From contig SUXD01000001.1 of assembly GCA_015061145.1 (NCBI GenBank), positions 1 to 64,000 on the forward strand: a stretch of DNA of 64,000 nucleotides, in the 5' to 3' direction. A program made the translations under genes and the position numbers. The first letter of the stretch is position 1. The number at the start of each line of letters is the position of its first letter. A model generated the notes under the pieces. The model was given only the letters and a program-made list of their open reading frames with translations. It had not been told where the DNA came from and did no database searches. Shown here one piece after another: positions 1-10,435 of this stretch. Origin of the DNA: Bacteroidales bacterium (GTDB taxonomy: Bacteria; Bacteroidota; Bacteroidia; Bacteroidales; Paludibacteraceae).

Positions 1-291
1 CTCTTAATCAAGATATTGTCTGCTTATTACTATTTCGGCACAGGAAAACAATTGAAAGCTGACAATATCTTGATTAAGAGCAACGAATACAACAAATCTA
101 AATTTACTAAGATTGATATTCGTGAAGTTTCAACTATCAATTTCGACTCTAAATCTGCAATCCTTTTGTCTCGCCACCCACTTGGTTCTTATAGAATCAA
201 TATCAGCGCTGACAAAAAAGCTTCTTTGGTCATCACTAATGTTGATGAATTCTGGAGCATGTCTAAATATCTGATTGTAAGAGTTAAATAA
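1..291 (+). CDS. small PH-like domain protein, 5' end missing
   Basis: The reading frame is open to the left edge of the window, so the 96 visible codons are the C-terminal part of a gene. The only visible start candidate is TTG at 16, and I do not trust it. The protein is a single mixed-charge domain with alternating strands (ADNILIKS, FTKIDIREVSTINF, SYRINISADKK) and a last helix (VDEFWSMSKYL). The pattern of a central DIREV, then SRHPLGSYRI and an ISADKK turn, resembles small bacterial PH-like domains; that is a similarity judgement by eye, not a recognised family match. A rho-independent terminator follows at 321-360. Bases 1-20 are an exact inverted copy of 61-80, so the first residues may be an assembly artefact. 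Confidence 0.5.
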   Translation, partial: LLIKILSAYYYFGTGKQLKADNILIKSNEYNKSKFTKIDIREVSTINFDSKSAILLSRHPLGSYRINISADKKASLVITNVDEFWSMSKYLIVRVK

Positions 292-320
292 TATTGGTTA
301 TATTGATTTGAAATATAGCT

Positions 321-360
321 TAAAGGGCGAACATTATTGTTTGCCCTTTATTGTTTTTTT
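321..360 (+). terminator. rho-independent terminator after the PH-like gene
   Basis: TAAAGGGC (321-328) pairs exactly with GCCCTTTA (343-350), and AAC/GTT extends the stem inward. A run of T follows at 353-360. It ends the upstream gene and lies directly before the ATG at 363 of the next gene, which argues against the TTG at 351 as that gene's start. Confidence 0.85.
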
Positions 361-362
361 TG

Positions 363-1055
363 ATGGGAAAGTATCGTCATCTGTTTTTTGATTGGGACAA
401 CACACTTTGGGATTTGTCTAAAAACGTGCGGATTGCCCTCGCTGAAGTTTACGACAAATATCATTTGGATGACCGTTTTGACGCTTTTGCACAATTTTAT
501 GAGTTGTATTGCCGTCGAAATGAGGAATTGTGGGAATTGTACCCCAAGGGGCTGATTACCAGAACTGAAATGAACAGAGAACGATTCGCTTTTCCGTTAT
601 CGAAGGTGGGAGTGTGTGATGATGATTTCGCTTTGCGTCTGAACGATGATTTTTTGCATATATGTGCCTCTCAGACGAATTTATGTCATGGCGTAAAGGA
701 TACGTTGATGTGTCTCCGCGAGAAATATCGTTTGTATGTGATAACCAACGGATATTCGCAGATTCAGCGGATGAAAATTGCCAATAGCGGGTTGTTGCCT
801 TATCTGACAAATGTTTTTATCTCAGATGTGGTAGGTTATTACAAGCCAGACCGACGTATTTTCGAGTACGCAGTGAAGACCTCTAATGCGCGCAAGGTGG
901 AAAGTGTGATGATAGGTGATAATTTTGAGTCGGACATGGTGGGGGCCAAAAATTTTGGAATGGATCAGATATATCTGTCAGCCAAGGATGAGGAACTCCC
1001 TTTTGAACCGACAAAAATAATATTTTCGATAAAAGATTTATTATTGTTTTTATAA
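363..1055 (+). CDS. HAD-superfamily nucleotidase, YjjG type
   Basis: A 230-residue haloacid dehalogenase-like hydrolase. Motif I is DWDNTLWD (residues about 10-17) with the two catalytic aspartates. Motif II is VITNGY, and motif IV is GDNFESDMVGA near residue 180. A helical cap lies between motifs I and II, as in subclass IA. The DWDNT form and overall length fit the YjjG family, which dephosphorylates non-canonical pyrimidine nucleotides and so cleans the nucleotide pool; that role comes from the family, not this sequence. ATG at 363 was chosen because an upstream TTG at 351 lies inside the terminator T-run. The symporter gene begins 8 bases downstream, so the two are probably co-transcribed. 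Confidence 0.8.
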   Translation: MGKYRHLFFDWDNTLWDLSKNVRIALAEVYDKYHLDDRFDAFAQFYELYCRRNEELWELYPKGLITRTEMNRERFAFPLSKVGVCDDDFALRLNDDFLHICASQTNLCHGVKDTLMCLREKYRLYVITNGYSQIQRMKIANSGLLPYLTNVFISDVVGYYKPDRRIFEYAVKTSNARKVESVMIGDNFESDMVGAKNFGMDQIYLSAKDEELPFEPTKIIFSIKDLLLFL

Positions 1056-1063
1056 AAATTGAA

Positions 1064-2410
1064 ATGGGTAAAAGAGCAAGTTTTGGAGGAAGATTAGGTG
1101 TGTTGCTAGTTGCTGCAGGTTCGGCGGTAGGTTTGGGTAATATTTGGCGTTTTCCTTGCGAATTAGGGCAGAATGGCGGTGGCGCCTTTTTGTTGATATA
1201 TCTAGTATGCGCCGTTGTGATAGGACTTCCGATTATGTTGGCAGAGTTTTCGCTTGGCCGCATGGGGCAGTCTAACGTGGTAGGAACATTCAGAAGAGTG
1301 TCAGGTACGAACAAATACCGCTGGATAGGTTATGCAGGTGTGCTTTGTGCTTTGCTTATAATGGGCTTTTATGGCGTAGTTTGCGGATGGACGCTCGACT
1401 ATGTCTATCAAGCTGTTGCGCATGGTTTTTCATCAATGACGTCAGAAGAACTTTCGCAGTCATTCAAGGATTTCAGCGTTCAGCCAGTCCGTCCGGTATT
1501 GTGGATGATGCTGTTTCTTACGATTAACTGTGTGGTAGTGTTTTTAGGAGTGAAAGAGGGTATTGAGCGAACATCGAAAGTGCTGATGCCGTTGCTGCTT
1601 TTGCTGGTGATTGTGATGTGTGTTCGTTCTGTCACGCTGCCGGGCGGAAGCGAAGGCTTGAGATTTTTGTTTGAGCCTGATTTCTCTAAGTTGACGCCAC
1701 AAGTTGTGCTGAACGCTATGGGGCAGGCGTTTTTTTCGCTTTCGCTGGGCATGGGTTGTATGACAACCTATGGTTCGTATATTGGTAAGGATATCAATCT
1801 TGGACATTCTGTATTGCAGGTGACAATCTTGGATACGATGGTGTCGATTTTGTCTGCTGTTGCAATTTTCCCAGTTGTTTTTGCTATGGGTATCAATCCA
1901 TCTTCTGGTCCGGAATTGGCGTTCATCACGCTTCCGAATGTATTCAATCAGATTCCAGGTGGATATATATGGGCGATATTGTTTTTCCTGTTGCTTTCAA
2001 TAGCGGCGCTCACTTCTGCTATTTCCTTGCTGGAAGTTATTACCGCTTTTGTGTCGGAAGAATTAAAGATTTCTCGTAAGAAATCGGCGGTATATGCTAC
2101 AGTGTTGATTATGATATTAGGAGTTTTCGCTTCTTTGTCGTTAGGCGTGTGGAGCGAATATAAGATTTTCGGCTTTTCGTTCTTTGAGTTTTTGGACGAT
2201 GTCACGGCCCGATTCGTGATGCCACTCACTGGTTTGTCCATTTCATGGTTTGTAGCATGGAAAGTCGGTCGCAAGCGTTTAGAGAAAGAATTGACAAATG
2301 GTCATACGATTCGTGCGAAATACCTTGGCGTTTTTTTATTCTTGCTGAAATATGTAACGCCGCTCGCCATCATTGTTGTTTTTCTGAATCAAACAATAGA
2401 TTTTTTCTGA
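1064..2410 (+). CDS. sodium-dependent transporter, NSS/SNF family
   Basis: A 448-residue polytopic membrane protein of the neurotransmitter:sodium symporter family (LeuT fold). The first membrane segment carries the family signature AAGSAVGLGNIWRFP (residues about 17-31), which forms the sodium and substrate sites. It is followed by NGGGAFLLIY and about ten more hydrophobic segments. These proteins import amino acids or related amines with sodium; the substrate cannot be read from the sequence. The gene lies 8 bases after the nucleotidase and ends at a strong bidirectional terminator that separates it from the convergent DUF4954 gene. Confidence 0.9.
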   Translation: MGKRASFGGRLGVLLVAAGSAVGLGNIWRFPCELGQNGGGAFLLIYLVCAVVIGLPIMLAEFSLGRMGQSNVVGTFRRVSGTNKYRWIGYAGVLCALLIMGFYGVVCGWTLDYVYQAVAHGFSSMTSEELSQSFKDFSVQPVRPVLWMMLFLTINCVVVFLGVKEGIERTSKVLMPLLLLLVIVMCVRSVTLPGGSEGLRFLFEPDFSKLTPQVVLNAMGQAFFSLSLGMGCMTTYGSYIGKDINLGHSVLQVTILDTMVSILSAVAIFPVVFAMGINPSSGPELAFITLPNVFNQIPGGYIWAILFFLLLSIAALTSAISLLEVITAFVSEELKISRKKSAVYATVLIMILGVFASLSLGVWSEYKIFGFSFFEFLDDVTARFVMPLTGLSISWFVAWKVGRKRLEKELTNGHTIRAKYLGVFLFLLKYVTPLAIIVVFLNQTIDFF

Positions 2411-2424
2411 AAATAAGTTATATG

Positions 2425-2466
2425 ATAAGCGAAAGGCGCTGGCTTAAGCCGGCGCCTTTCGCTTAT
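2425..2466. terminator. bidirectional terminator between convergent genes
   Basis: ATAAGCGAAAGGCGC (2425-2439) is perfectly complementary to 2452-2466, and the loop contains the palindrome GGCTTAAGCC. The result is an almost unbroken 42-base hairpin. It lies between the stop of the symporter (2410) and the stop of the DUF4954 gene (2482) and can serve both strands, although neither side has a long T-run. Confidence 0.8.
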
Positions 2467-2481
2467 GTTTGCAGTGATGTT

Positions 2482-4413
2482 TTATAGTTTGGATATGGCT
2501 TCGTCAGCCGATTTGATTCTTTCGTTGTGCTCGTCAATAATGTTCTTGATGATGCTGTTGTTTTCAGCCGAACCTTGTACTGCTAAGAAATCGTCATTTT
2601 TACAATTCTTGTCGTCGATGCCGAAGCCTACTTTCGACTGCGGGTCAAATTCTTTGTTGGCATCAGAAACAATGCTTTGTTTGCAAGATTCAACGCATGC
2701 CTTGTATTGCGTAAGAATGTCAGTAATGTAGTTTTTGTCGGCTGCTGCGTTTGTTGGCAGACATGAATTTAGCAGTGCGAGCGTATAGTCCCATTGCAAG
2801 TTTTCATAGTCTTGATAAATATTGTGGAAAAAATTGTTGATGTCATCAATAGAAGTGTATTTTCCGTTTTCAATATTGTCAAGTTCGTTTTCAATGAGTC
2901 TTTTAGGTGCAACAAGTCCTGCCATATCAATCCATGGTTCGATTGCATTGGATGTGTTTAGCAATTTGGATGTGTCAAGAAGACCATCAGCATTGATATG
3001 TTTTGTCAACTGTTCTCCAAGATACCGAATGATGGCAGAGCGGTAAATCTCGATGCCTTTGGATAAGAATACATCCTTTATTCGGACATTGTTGTATGTG
3101 TGAATCGGGCTTTGTTTTTCTTTCAGTTCGCTGAGCACTTTGATTCCTTTTGTTATTTGCTGGACAATATATGGGTTCAGCAGGTCGAAAATGATATAGT
3201 CGGAAAAGTCGCTGCCTTTTCTTTTGTCGCGTTTCGCCCATTTCTTAGCGTCTCTTTGTGTGCCTACAGTCAGCATATTGATGGCTGGAACGAGGGTGCT
3301 TTTATTTTCGTCGTTCACAATATAAGAAAATGGCAGGTCGGAAGTGTCGAAATGTTTTTCGTGGTGACCGAGTACAAGAGAAAAAGCGCCAGTTCTCACT
3401 TCGAGCATCATGTACGAGTCGCTGCCAGTCTTGCTCCCTCGTTCCAATATGCCTTGGTGTATCGGACCGAGTTTGTACATGTGGTTGCTCTGGTTGGTGC
3501 CGCTTCCGGCATTGTAGAACGAGAACATGCATCCTATGAGCAGTGTGGATTTGTGATGCGATGTAGTGTAGGGTCCGGCGAAGATGGCGCAAGCTTCTCC
3601 GTGGAATAATTGACAGTTGCAGAAAAATAACGAATCTACGGCGGAGTATTGCTTGCCTATTTCGCACGATTCGCCTACGAAGCAGTTGTCAATCAAAGCA
3701 TAATCATATACTTTGCTTCCCTTTCCGATAATGAAATTGTTGGCAATCACTCCGCAACCTACGAGTGTAGGGTTGATTTCGTCGCTGCAAATGGTACCGT
3801 TGTTGAGTTTCTCTACATTTTCTAGCGTGGCGAATTTCCCGGTTCGGATGTTTTTTAGCGTTTTGCAGTTGCAGATGGTGCAATTGTCGTCGATAAGACC
3901 CGTACATGCAGTCTGCTTTTCTGTGTATCTGTCAATCAATGATTCTAAAGCGCCGATTGTCTTGCCTCTGTGGCGGTAGAATGTAAGTATATATGCGGTT
4001 TGAGCGGAAAGATGATCGTAAATCTTCACATCTCGTCCGCCAGATTCATTCAGCACATGCACTACGGTTCCGTTACCGAATGCGGTTTCGCCTTCAACGG
4101 TTAGTTGACTTACATTTTCTATTCTGCAGTTTTTGCCGATATTGTAATTGGCGATGGTGCTTGTAGCGATGTAAGTGTTGTCGCCGACGTGGCAGTTGTG
4201 AATACGAGAATTGAAAATGCCAGTATGAAATTTCATGCCGGATTTGTTTTCTATTTCTTTTTCGAAAGTCCCTAGTGTAATGTTTCCGGAGAATGTGGTG
4301 CCGGTTACGTGCTGTGTGTCGAATTTTTCATTTACGAGAATTTTAGACCAGTCGTTGCATCGGCATGCCTGTTTTTCAAGTTGACATATTTCGTTATCTG
4401 TAAGATTGCGCAT
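2482..4413 (-). CDS. DUF4954 family protein, beta-helix repeats
   Basis: A 643-residue protein of the Bacteroidota DUF4954 family. The first 330 residues are rich in hexapeptide-like turns (IGKNCRIENV, VGDNTYIATS, IGKGSKVYDYALIDNCFVGESCEIG), the pattern of left-handed beta-helix acyl- and nucleotidyl-transferases. The second half is helical and charged. There is no signal peptide, so it is probably cytoplasmic. The family has no established function; sugar-nucleotide or acyl transfer is only a guess from the fold. It is the last gene of the aroC-kdsA-rdgB-porZ-hflX operon, 12 bases after hflX, beside the LPS gene kdsA and the A-LPS delivery gene porZ. Confidence 0.8.
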   Translation of the reverse strand: MRNLTDNEICQLEKQACRCNDWSKILVNEKFDTQHVTGTTFSGNITLGTFEKEIENKSGMKFHTGIFNSRIHNCHVGDNTYIATSTIANYNIGKNCRIENVSQLTVEGETAFGNGTVVHVLNESGGRDVKIYDHLSAQTAYILTFYRHRGKTIGALESLIDRYTEKQTACTGLIDDNCTICNCKTLKNIRTGKFATLENVEKLNNGTICSDEINPTLVGCGVIANNFIIGKGSKVYDYALIDNCFVGESCEIGKQYSAVDSLFFCNCQLFHGEACAIFAGPYTTSHHKSTLLIGCMFSFYNAGSGTNQSNHMYKLGPIHQGILERGSKTGSDSYMMLEVRTGAFSLVLGHHEKHFDTSDLPFSYIVNDENKSTLVPAINMLTVGTQRDAKKWAKRDKRKGSDFSDYIIFDLLNPYIVQQITKGIKVLSELKEKQSPIHTYNNVRIKDVFLSKGIEIYRSAIIRYLGEQLTKHINADGLLDTSKLLNTSNAIEPWIDMAGLVAPKRLIENELDNIENGKYTSIDDINNFFHNIYQDYENLQWDYTLALLNSCLPTNAAADKNYITDILTQYKACVESCKQSIVSDANKEFDPQSKVGFGIDDKNCKNDDFLAVQGSAENNSIIKNIIDEHNERIKSADEAISKL

Positions 4414-4425
4414 ATTGTGTTTTTT

Positions 4426-5637
4426 TTAAATGTTTTCTTCTTCAAAGTTTTGGTATAAGAAATCATTGAAAGGAAATCGTTGCACATGAATTTCTTTAAC
4501 TTTTTGATATAAAAGTCTTTTCAATTCGTCAATATTGTTTTTTTCTTTGGCTGAGATGAACAGGCAGTTGTCTTTCATTTTGGCCATCCACGTTTTTTTG
4601 AAATCGTCAAGGCTTAGGTTCTCACGCTTTATTGGCGTAAGGTCATCTTCCTCTTTCGGCGTGTAGGTAAATGCGTCAGTCTTGTTGAATACAAGAATAG
4701 TTGGTTTTTCGGTTTTGTCTATTTCATTCAATGTTTTTTCCACCACTTCTATCTGTTCTTCGAAATTCGGGTGCGAAATGTCCACTAAATGTACCAGAAT
4801 ATCAGCTTCTCTCACTTCATCGAGCGTTGATTTGAATGATTCAATCAAGTCATGCGGGAGTTTCCTGATAAAACCAACGGTGTCTGACAGCAAAAAGGGC
4901 AGGTTGTCGATGATGACTTTTCTGACGGTGGTGTCGAGTGTGGCGAAAAGTTTGTTTTCTGCAAACACATCCGATTTGCTGAGCAAATTCATCAATGTGG
5001 ATTTTCCGGCATTGGTGTAACCGACCAATGCTACGCGTACCAGTTTCCCCCTGTTTTTTCTCTGTACTGATTTTTGTTTGTCAATGCTAATCAGTTCTTT
5101 CTTGAGGTGTGAGATTTTGTCGAGTATGATACGGCGGTCGGTTTCAATCTGAGTTTCTCCTGGTCCGCGCATACCGATTCCGCCTCGTTGTCGTTCAAGG
5201 TGTGTCCACATTCTTGTCAGTCGAGGCAGCAGATATTTGTATTGTGCCAATTCCACTTGCGTTTTGGCATGAGCCGTTTGTGCACGTTTGGCAAAAATAT
5301 CCAATATAAGATTGGTACGGTCCAAAACCTTTATATGCAGTTCGCGTTCAATGTTTCGGAGTTGGATGGGCGACAGCTCGTCATCGAAGATAATCATCCC
5401 GATTTCGTTCTCTTCGATATAAGCTTTTATTTCATTCAGTTTCCCTTGTCCAACAAATGTTTTAGGGTTGGGGTAGTCTGTACGTTGCGTGAAGAGTTTG
5501 ACGGGCGTGGCGCCAGCCGTGTCGGCCAAGAATGCCAATTCGTTAAGATATTCGTTGGCTTTCGCTTCGTTTTGTGTTGGCAGAATAAGTCCTACCAGCA
5601 CAGCTTTTTCTTCGTATATTTCGGTAGTTTCAATCAT
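4426..5637 (-). CDS. hflX: ribosome-associated GTPase HflX
   Basis: A 403-residue GTPase of the HflX family, which splits or rescues stalled 70S ribosomes under stress. The N-terminal HflX domain (about 1-190) ends in the glycine-rich motif GGIGMRGPGETQIETDRR. The G domain follows with G1 GYTNAGKST, G3 DTVGF, G4 NKTD and G5 SAKE. Length is normal for the family. The gene starts 3 bases after the porZ stop and ends 12 bases before the DUF4954 gene, so it is translated from the same operon. Confidence 0.95.
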   Translation of the reverse strand: MIETTEIYEEKAVLVGLILPTQNEAKANEYLNELAFLADTAGATPVKLFTQRTDYPNPKTFVGQGKLNEIKAYIEENEIGMIIFDDELSPIQLRNIERELHIKVLDRTNLILDIFAKRAQTAHAKTQVELAQYKYLLPRLTRMWTHLERQRGGIGMRGPGETQIETDRRIILDKISHLKKELISIDKQKSVQRKNRGKLVRVALVGYTNAGKSTLMNLLSKSDVFAENKLFATLDTTVRKVIIDNLPFLLSDTVGFIRKLPHDLIESFKSTLDEVREADILVHLVDISHPNFEEQIEVVEKTLNEIDKTEKPTILVFNKTDAFTYTPKEEDDLTPIKRENLSLDDFKKTWMAKMKDNCLFISAKEKNNIDELKRLLYQKVKEIHVQRFPFNDFLYQNFEEENI

Positions 5638-5640
5638 AGT

Positions 5641-7917
5641 TTATTTGTTAATCACCAGTATTTTGCAAATAGCGCTTTTTTTGGTGTTTTCGGAAAAACA
5701 CAAGGCCAGATATACGCCTGTTGCAACGCGTTCTCCGCTGCGGTCGGTGCCATCCCAAGTGGCCATTCCTCCATTTGAAATGGTTTCGTATATCAGATTG
5801 CCGCTCACATCTGTAATTTTTACACTTGACTTGTCCATCAGTCCGGTAATGGTGATTTCGCCTTCGTAATCTTCTCTCACAGGGTTGGGGAATGCATGTA
5901 CGTCATCATAATTCTCGCGCCCGTCGTTGGCGTCACCCATATACGAGCAAATGCCTTTGTCGGTGCAGAAGAATACTTCGCCGGTATTGCTGTTGATGGC
6001 GATGTTGTAAACATTGTCGCCGAGCAGCGGGCTGTTTTGCGTGGTGAAGTGCTTGATGGTCTCAGTGCCGTCAGGCGATACTAGATAAGCGCCTGAAGTG
6101 CGTGTGGCAATCCATTTCCGGTTGGCGGCATCCACCACAATATGATTGATCATTTCGTTGCCTAGCAGATAGTCAGCCAATCCGGAACCGTCGTTGCGCG
6201 GAATCTTTATTCTTCTGATGGCATCAGAAGAATAGAAGTTTTTTGCATTGGGTATAATGATGGGGCCATAAATGGAGCCTAACCATATCTCTTGCGGATT
6301 TTCCCGGTCGGTTGCAATGCAGCGAAAGCGTTCGGACGAGAATTTGTTTCCATCTTGGTCGGTAAATGAAGTGCGATAGACATTCCGTTTGGTAGAAGTG
6401 TCGTAAACAAAGATGAAGTTAGCGCGAGGCGTGAATATCCATCTGCTGCCGTTGACGTCTAGCATATTGCCTCGCATGGTGTTTCCGTATCCGTTTATTT
6501 TGCTGAAATCTTTATATTGCTCCCATGTGCCGTCATGTCTTCTCACTTTGATAGGGTAGGTGGCTGCCATTTGCGTGAACCAAAGGTCACCGTTTTGGTC
6601 ATAATTCAGTCCGTCTGTAATAATGTACTTGTCATTTCCGAATACATTTTCGATTATGCCGTCAGTGTTTTCTGCATTGTAGCGGACATAGAAACGGTCA
6701 TCTCTAAATTCAAAAAGTCCTCCCAGTGCATAAGTACCTACCCAAAAGTGTGTGTTGTCTTGTGGGTCAACGGCTATGTCCATCGGGTCTGCGAAGTTGG
6801 GCGCTCCAACATTTTTCCAGTATTTCCCGTCATAAATCATAACCATGCCCAATACGCCTTCTTCTGAGTTTGAACCGTCAATCCATGTGCCGATAGGAAT
6901 GACAAACAGTCTGTCGCCAACAAACTTCATGGTGTAAGCCTTGTTGCTGAGAGGTCCGTTTACCGTATAAAAAGATTGGCTTTGTTCGTGGGTGTCGTTT
7001 GCTTCTTTTATTTTTCCAATGCCGTTGTATATTGCAGCAGTATAGAATGTGTTTTCGGCATTGTCATAAACTGATTCGGCAATTTCGGAGTCGGTGGATA
7101 TGTAGTTAGGTTCGTTGAGAAGTGAAGTGTATGATTTTGCACTGTGTGCGCAAGTCACATTCAGCCTGTTTTGCGAAGTGTTGATTGAAACCACTTTTTT
7201 ACCGAAAAGCACCCATTCTCTCTCGTTCAGATAATATAGGCTGCTGTCGGCTTTCAGCAGAAAAATGTGATTTTCGAAAGATGCGATTTGTTTGTTGGCG
7301 ACATGCGCTTGCGGCAGATTGTCGAATGCGGTCCATTTTTCGGGATTAGCAAGCAATTTGTCGTTGACATTGGCAGAAAGCAGCGATTTTTCTGTCATAG
7401 CATAAATCTTGTCGCCGCAGAAATTAAGGTCTGTAATGGCTGTCGATTCTGTCGGGTGATAGGTGTCAGAAAATTCTTTTTTCTTCAAGTCAACTTTCAA
7501 AATGCCAAAATCGGCTGCCAGAAATGCCGCTCCATTACTGAATTTAATTTGGTTGATGCGTTTGCTTCCCGTCATATCCTTTGTTTTGAATTCAGAGAGA
7601 TTGAAAATCCCTTTGCTGTTCATAAGGTCAATGTTTGAGTTGGAGTAAACAATCATCAAAGTGTTGTCATCCTCGCTGAATCTTATCAGTTTGATGTCAG
7701 AGTCATTCAAACCATTCAGAATCGAGAATGTTTCGATGGTGTTGTCGTGTTTGTCTAACGAGAACATGGCTCCTTCGCTCAAAGCGTAGATTTTATTCTC
7801 CGACTGTGTGATGGCGCTGACATCTGGGTATGAAAGATGAACGCTCCAAGAGCTTGACGCGAATGCATGGGTCAGTCCAATGACCATAAGTGATATGAGC
7901 AGGATGATTCTTTTCAT
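5641..7917 (-). CDS. porZ: PorZ, T9SS anionic-LPS delivery protein
   Basis: A 758-residue secreted protein with a signal peptide ([20 protein letters not shown]). After it comes a long series of beta-propeller blades ([23 protein letters not shown] at the N-terminus; later blades contain W(F/I)G or W(I/L)xT motifs), and a C-terminal type A T9SS sorting-like domain with AFPNPV and a TGVYLALCF end. The three-part layout and length match PorZ of Porphyromonas gingivalis. There it is a surface component of the T9SS attachment complex that supplies A-LPS to the PorU sortase. It overlaps rdgB by four bases (ATGA) and is followed by hflX after 3 bases. No PorU, PorV or PorT is in this window. Confidence 0.85.
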   Translation of the reverse strand: MKRIILLISLMVIGLTHAFASSSWSVHLSYPDVSAITQSENKIYALSEGAMFSLDKHDNTIETFSILNGLNDSDIKLIRFSEDDNTLMIVYSNSNIDLMNSKGIFNLSEFKTKDMTGSKRINQIKFSNGAAFLAADFGILKVDLKKKEFSDTYHPTESTAITDLNFCGDKIYAMTEKSLLSANVNDKLLANPEKWTAFDNLPQAHVANKQIASFENHIFLLKADSSLYYLNEREWVLFGKKVVSINTSQNRLNVTCAHSAKSYTSLLNEPNYISTDSEIAESVYDNAENTFYTAAIYNGIGKIKEANDTHEQSQSFYTVNGPLSNKAYTMKFVGDRLFVIPIGTWIDGSNSEEGVLGMVMIYDGKYWKNVGAPNFADPMDIAVDPQDNTHFWVGTYALGGLFEFRDDRFYVRYNAENTDGIIENVFGNDKYIITDGLNYDQNGDLWFTQMAATYPIKVRRHDGTWEQYKDFSKINGYGNTMRGNMLDVNGSRWIFTPRANFIFVYDTSTKRNVYRTSFTDQDGNKFSSERFRCIATDRENPQEIWLGSIYGPIIIPNAKNFYSSDAIRRIKIPRNDGSGLADYLLGNEMINHIVVDAANRKWIATRTSGAYLVSPDGTETIKHFTTQNSPLLGDNVYNIAINSNTGEVFFCTDKGICSYMGDANDGRENYDDVHAFPNPVREDYEGEITITGLMDKSSVKITDVSGNLIYETISNGGMATWDGTDRSGERVATGVYLALCFSENTKKSAICKILVINK

Positions 7918-8498
7918 TTTACTTCGGTGTTTTTAAGAAATTGTATCAGATTGGCGACGGCGCGTGCACGATGGCTTATGCTGTTCTTTTCGTGTGCAGA
8001 AAGTTCGGCAAATGTTTTGTCGAATCCTTCGGGTACGAATATCGGGTCGTAACCGAATCCGTTTTGCCCTTTTCGTTCGTTGATGATGGTACCGTTCACT
8101 TTGCCTTCAAAAAGATATTCTTCTCCATCAAGTATAAGAGCTATTACTGTACGGAATCGTGCTGTCCGGTCGGTCTTCCCTTTGAGCTTGCGCAGTACTT
8201 TATCCATGTTGTCGTCCGAATTTCGCTGTTCGCCTGCATAACGAGCTGAATAAACGCCAGGCTCGTAGTCGAGAGCAGTCACTTCAAGTCCGGTATCGTC
8301 TGCAAAGCAATTTTTGCCGAATTTCTCGTGAATGAAACGGGCTTTTTGCATGGCGTTTCCTTCCAGCGTGTCCGAAGTTTCAGGAATATCTTCGTGACAA
8401 TTGATGTCATTGAGGCTGACAATTCTGAAATTGTCTGGCAGCATATCTCTGACTTCCGCTAGTTTATGCAGGTTATTGGTGGCGAAAACTATATCCAT
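7914..8498 (-). CDS. rdgB: non-canonical purine NTP pyrophosphatase (RdgB/HAM1)
   Basis: A 194-residue Ham1/RdgB enzyme that hydrolyses dITP, ITP and XTP to monophosphates, keeping deaminated purines out of DNA and RNA. Signature segments are [12 protein letters not shown] (residues 4-15) for nucleotide binding, [19 protein letters not shown] and [12 protein letters not shown]. Full length for the family. The stop overlaps the porZ start by four bases, and the start lies 12 bases after kdsA. Confidence 0.93.
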   Translation of the reverse strand: MDIVFATNNLHKLAEVRDMLPDNFRIVSLNDINCHEDIPETSDTLEGNAMQKARFIHEKFGKNCFADDTGLEVTALDYEPGVYSARYAGEQRNSDDNMDKVLRKLKGKTDRTARFRTVIALILDGEEYLFEGKVNGTIINERKGQNGFGYDPIFVPEGFDKTFAELSAHEKNSISHRARAVANLIQFLKNTEVK

Positions 8499-8510
8499 AT
8501 TCTTTTGTTC

Positions 8511-9323
8511 TTAGCATGAGATGACGGCTTGTCTGATTTTTACGGCTTTTGTCAGCAGGTTTTCCATCAGGTCGAGTCTGAGCATGTTGCTTCCGTCTGA
8601 TTTGGCTGCAGCCGGATTCTGGTGTGTTTCCATAAATATGCCGTCGGTGCCTGCGGCAATGCCTGCAAGTGCGATGGTTTCAATTAGTTCTGGCTGACCG
8701 GCTGTTACTCCGCTGTCTTGGTTTGGACGTTGCAGCGAGTGTGTTGCGTCCAGCACGACAGGATGTCCGAATTTTTTCATTTCAGGTATGCTTCGGTAGT
8801 CCACTATCAGGTCTTGATAGCCGAAGGATGTGCCGCGCTCCGTGAGCATTACATTGGTATTGCCCGAATCAATAACCTTTTGTGCGGCAAAGCGCATGGC
8901 TTGCGGCGAAACGAACTGTCCCTTTTTTATGTTGACAACTTTTCCCGTTTTGGCGGCGGCTACCAGCAAGTCGGTCTGGCGACAGAGGAATGCGGGTATT
9001 TGCAGTACATCTACATATTGCGCTGCCATTTGTGCGTCGCTTTCGCTATGAATGTCCGTTACTACGGGGATGTCGAAAGTTTTTCCTACTTTCTCCAGTA
9101 TTTTTAACGCTTTCTCGTCGCCGATGCCCGTAAAGGAGTCGATGCGGGAGCGGTTTGCTTTTTTGAACGAACCTTTGAATAGGTACGGAATGGACAGTTT
9201 ATCGGTTATTTTCACCATTTTCTCTGCAATGTCCATTGCCATTTCTTCTCCCTCTATAACGCATGGACCTGCGATAAGAAAGAAGTTGCCTGATTCTGTG
9301 TGTTTGAGTTTTTGTATTGTCAT
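8511..9323 (-). CDS. kdsA: 3-deoxy-8-phosphooctulonate (KDO-8-P) synthase
   Basis: A 270-residue aldolase of the DAHP/KDO-8-P synthase family. It condenses phosphoenolpyruvate with arabinose 5-phosphate in lipid A-core synthesis. Visible motifs are AGPCVIEGEE near residue 18, the substrate loop FKGSFKKANRS (about 49-59), KKGQFVSP and VLDATHSLQRP. Length fits KdsA. It begins 3 bases after the aroC stop. Together with porZ downstream it ties this operon to outer-membrane biogenesis. Confidence 0.95.
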   Translation of the reverse strand: MTIQKLKHTESGNFFLIAGPCVIEGEEMAMDIAEKMVKITDKLSIPYLFKGSFKKANRSRIDSFTGIGDEKALKILEKVGKTFDIPVVTDIHSESDAQMAAQYVDVLQIPAFLCRQTDLLVAAAKTGKVVNIKKGQFVSPQAMRFAAQKVIDSGNTNVMLTERGTSFGYQDLIVDYRSIPEMKKFGHPVVLDATHSLQRPNQDSGVTAGQPELIETIALAGIAAGTDGIFMETHQNPAAAKSDGSNMLRLDLMENLLTKAVKIRQAVISC

Positions 9324-9326
9324 TTC

Positions 9327-10403
9327 TTATAATTTATGTGCTTTTTGTTGTAAATATGCGTCCAATACGGTGATGGCTGCCATTGCTTCCACTACGGGTA
9401 CAGCGCGTGACACTACACAGGGGTCGTGTCGCCCTTTGGCTTGAAAAGTAGTTTCTTCGCCATTGATATCCACCGTGTTTTGTGGCGTGAGGATGGTGGC
9501 TACAGGTTTGAAAGCGACGCGGAAATAAATGTCCTCGCCATTGCTGATGCCCCCTTGTATCCCTCCTGAATTGTTGGTGCGCGTGTGTATCGTGCCGTTG
9601 TCGTTAAAGAACTCGTCGTTTACTTCCGAACCGCGTTTTTCGGCAAAGTCAAATCCCAATCCGTAGTCAAATCCCTTGGCTGCGTTGATTGACATCATGG
9701 CTTGGGCGAGTTTGGCGTGCAGTTTTCCGAAGGCTGGTTCTCCTAATCCTGCAGGTGTATTGCGTATGACGCATGATACGACTCCGCCGATAGTGTCGCC
9801 GTCTTTCTTCACCTGCATGATGAGTTCTTCCATTTGTGTTGCCAGCTGCAGGTCGGGGCAGCGCACGATGTTGTATTCTGTTTTTGTCAGGTCATAATCC
9901 TTGTACGTGCCGCTCAGTTTCAAGCTGCCCACTTGTGAGGTGTAAGCCTGTATTTCGACGCCAATCTGCTTCAGTGCGAGTTTGGCGATGGCTCCGCCTA
10001 CTACTCTCGATAATGTCTCGCGTGCCGAAGAGCGCCCGCCGCCCCGATGGTCGCGTATGCCGTATTTCATCTGATAGGCGTAATCGGCGTGCGAAGGGCG
10101 GAAAAGATTGCGAAGATTGTCGTAATCGGACGAGTGTTGATTCTCATTGAATACGGCGAACGCCAGCGGTGTGCCTGTAGTGCGCCCTTCGAAAACTCCC
10201 GACAGAAACTGAACCTTGTCTTTCTCGTTGCGGGGGGTGGTTATCTTCGATTGTCCTGGACGGCGACGTTCAAGTTCTTGTTGAACGAAGGCTTCGTCTA
10301 TCTCAATGCCAGCGGGGCAACCGTCGATGATGCCTCCGACAGCCTCGCCGTGTGATTCGCCAAATGTGGTCAGGCGAAATATGTTGCCAAAAGTGTTGCT
10401 CAT
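9327..10403 (-). CDS. aroC: chorismate synthase
   Basis: A 358-residue FMN-dependent enzyme that converts EPSP to chorismate, the last step of the shikimate pathway. All three family signatures are present: [14 protein letters not shown] near the N-terminus, the [20 protein letters not shown] block near 122-141, and [17 protein letters not shown] near the C-terminus. It is the first gene of a six-gene operon. A -7 element at 10436-10443 lies between it and the slyD terminator. Confidence 0.96.
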   Translation of the reverse strand: MSNTFGNIFRLTTFGESHGEAVGGIIDGCPAGIEIDEAFVQQELERRRPGQSKITTPRNEKDKVQFLSGVFEGRTTGTPLAFAVFNENQHSSDYDNLRNLFRPSHADYAYQMKYGIRDHRGGGRSSARETLSRVVGGAIAKLALKQIGVEIQAYTSQVGSLKLSGTYKDYDLTKTEYNIVRCPDLQLATQMEELIMQVKKDGDTIGGVVSCVIRNTPAGLGEPAFGKLHAKLAQAMMSINAAKGFDYGLGFDFAEKRGSEVNDEFFNDNGTIHTRTNNSGGIQGGISNGEDIYFRVAFKPVATILTPQNTVDINGEETTFQAKGRHDPCVVSRAVPVVEAMAAITVLDAYLQQKAHKL

Positions 10404-10435
10404 AGGTAAAATAACTTTTCAGAGTCTAAATCTTT

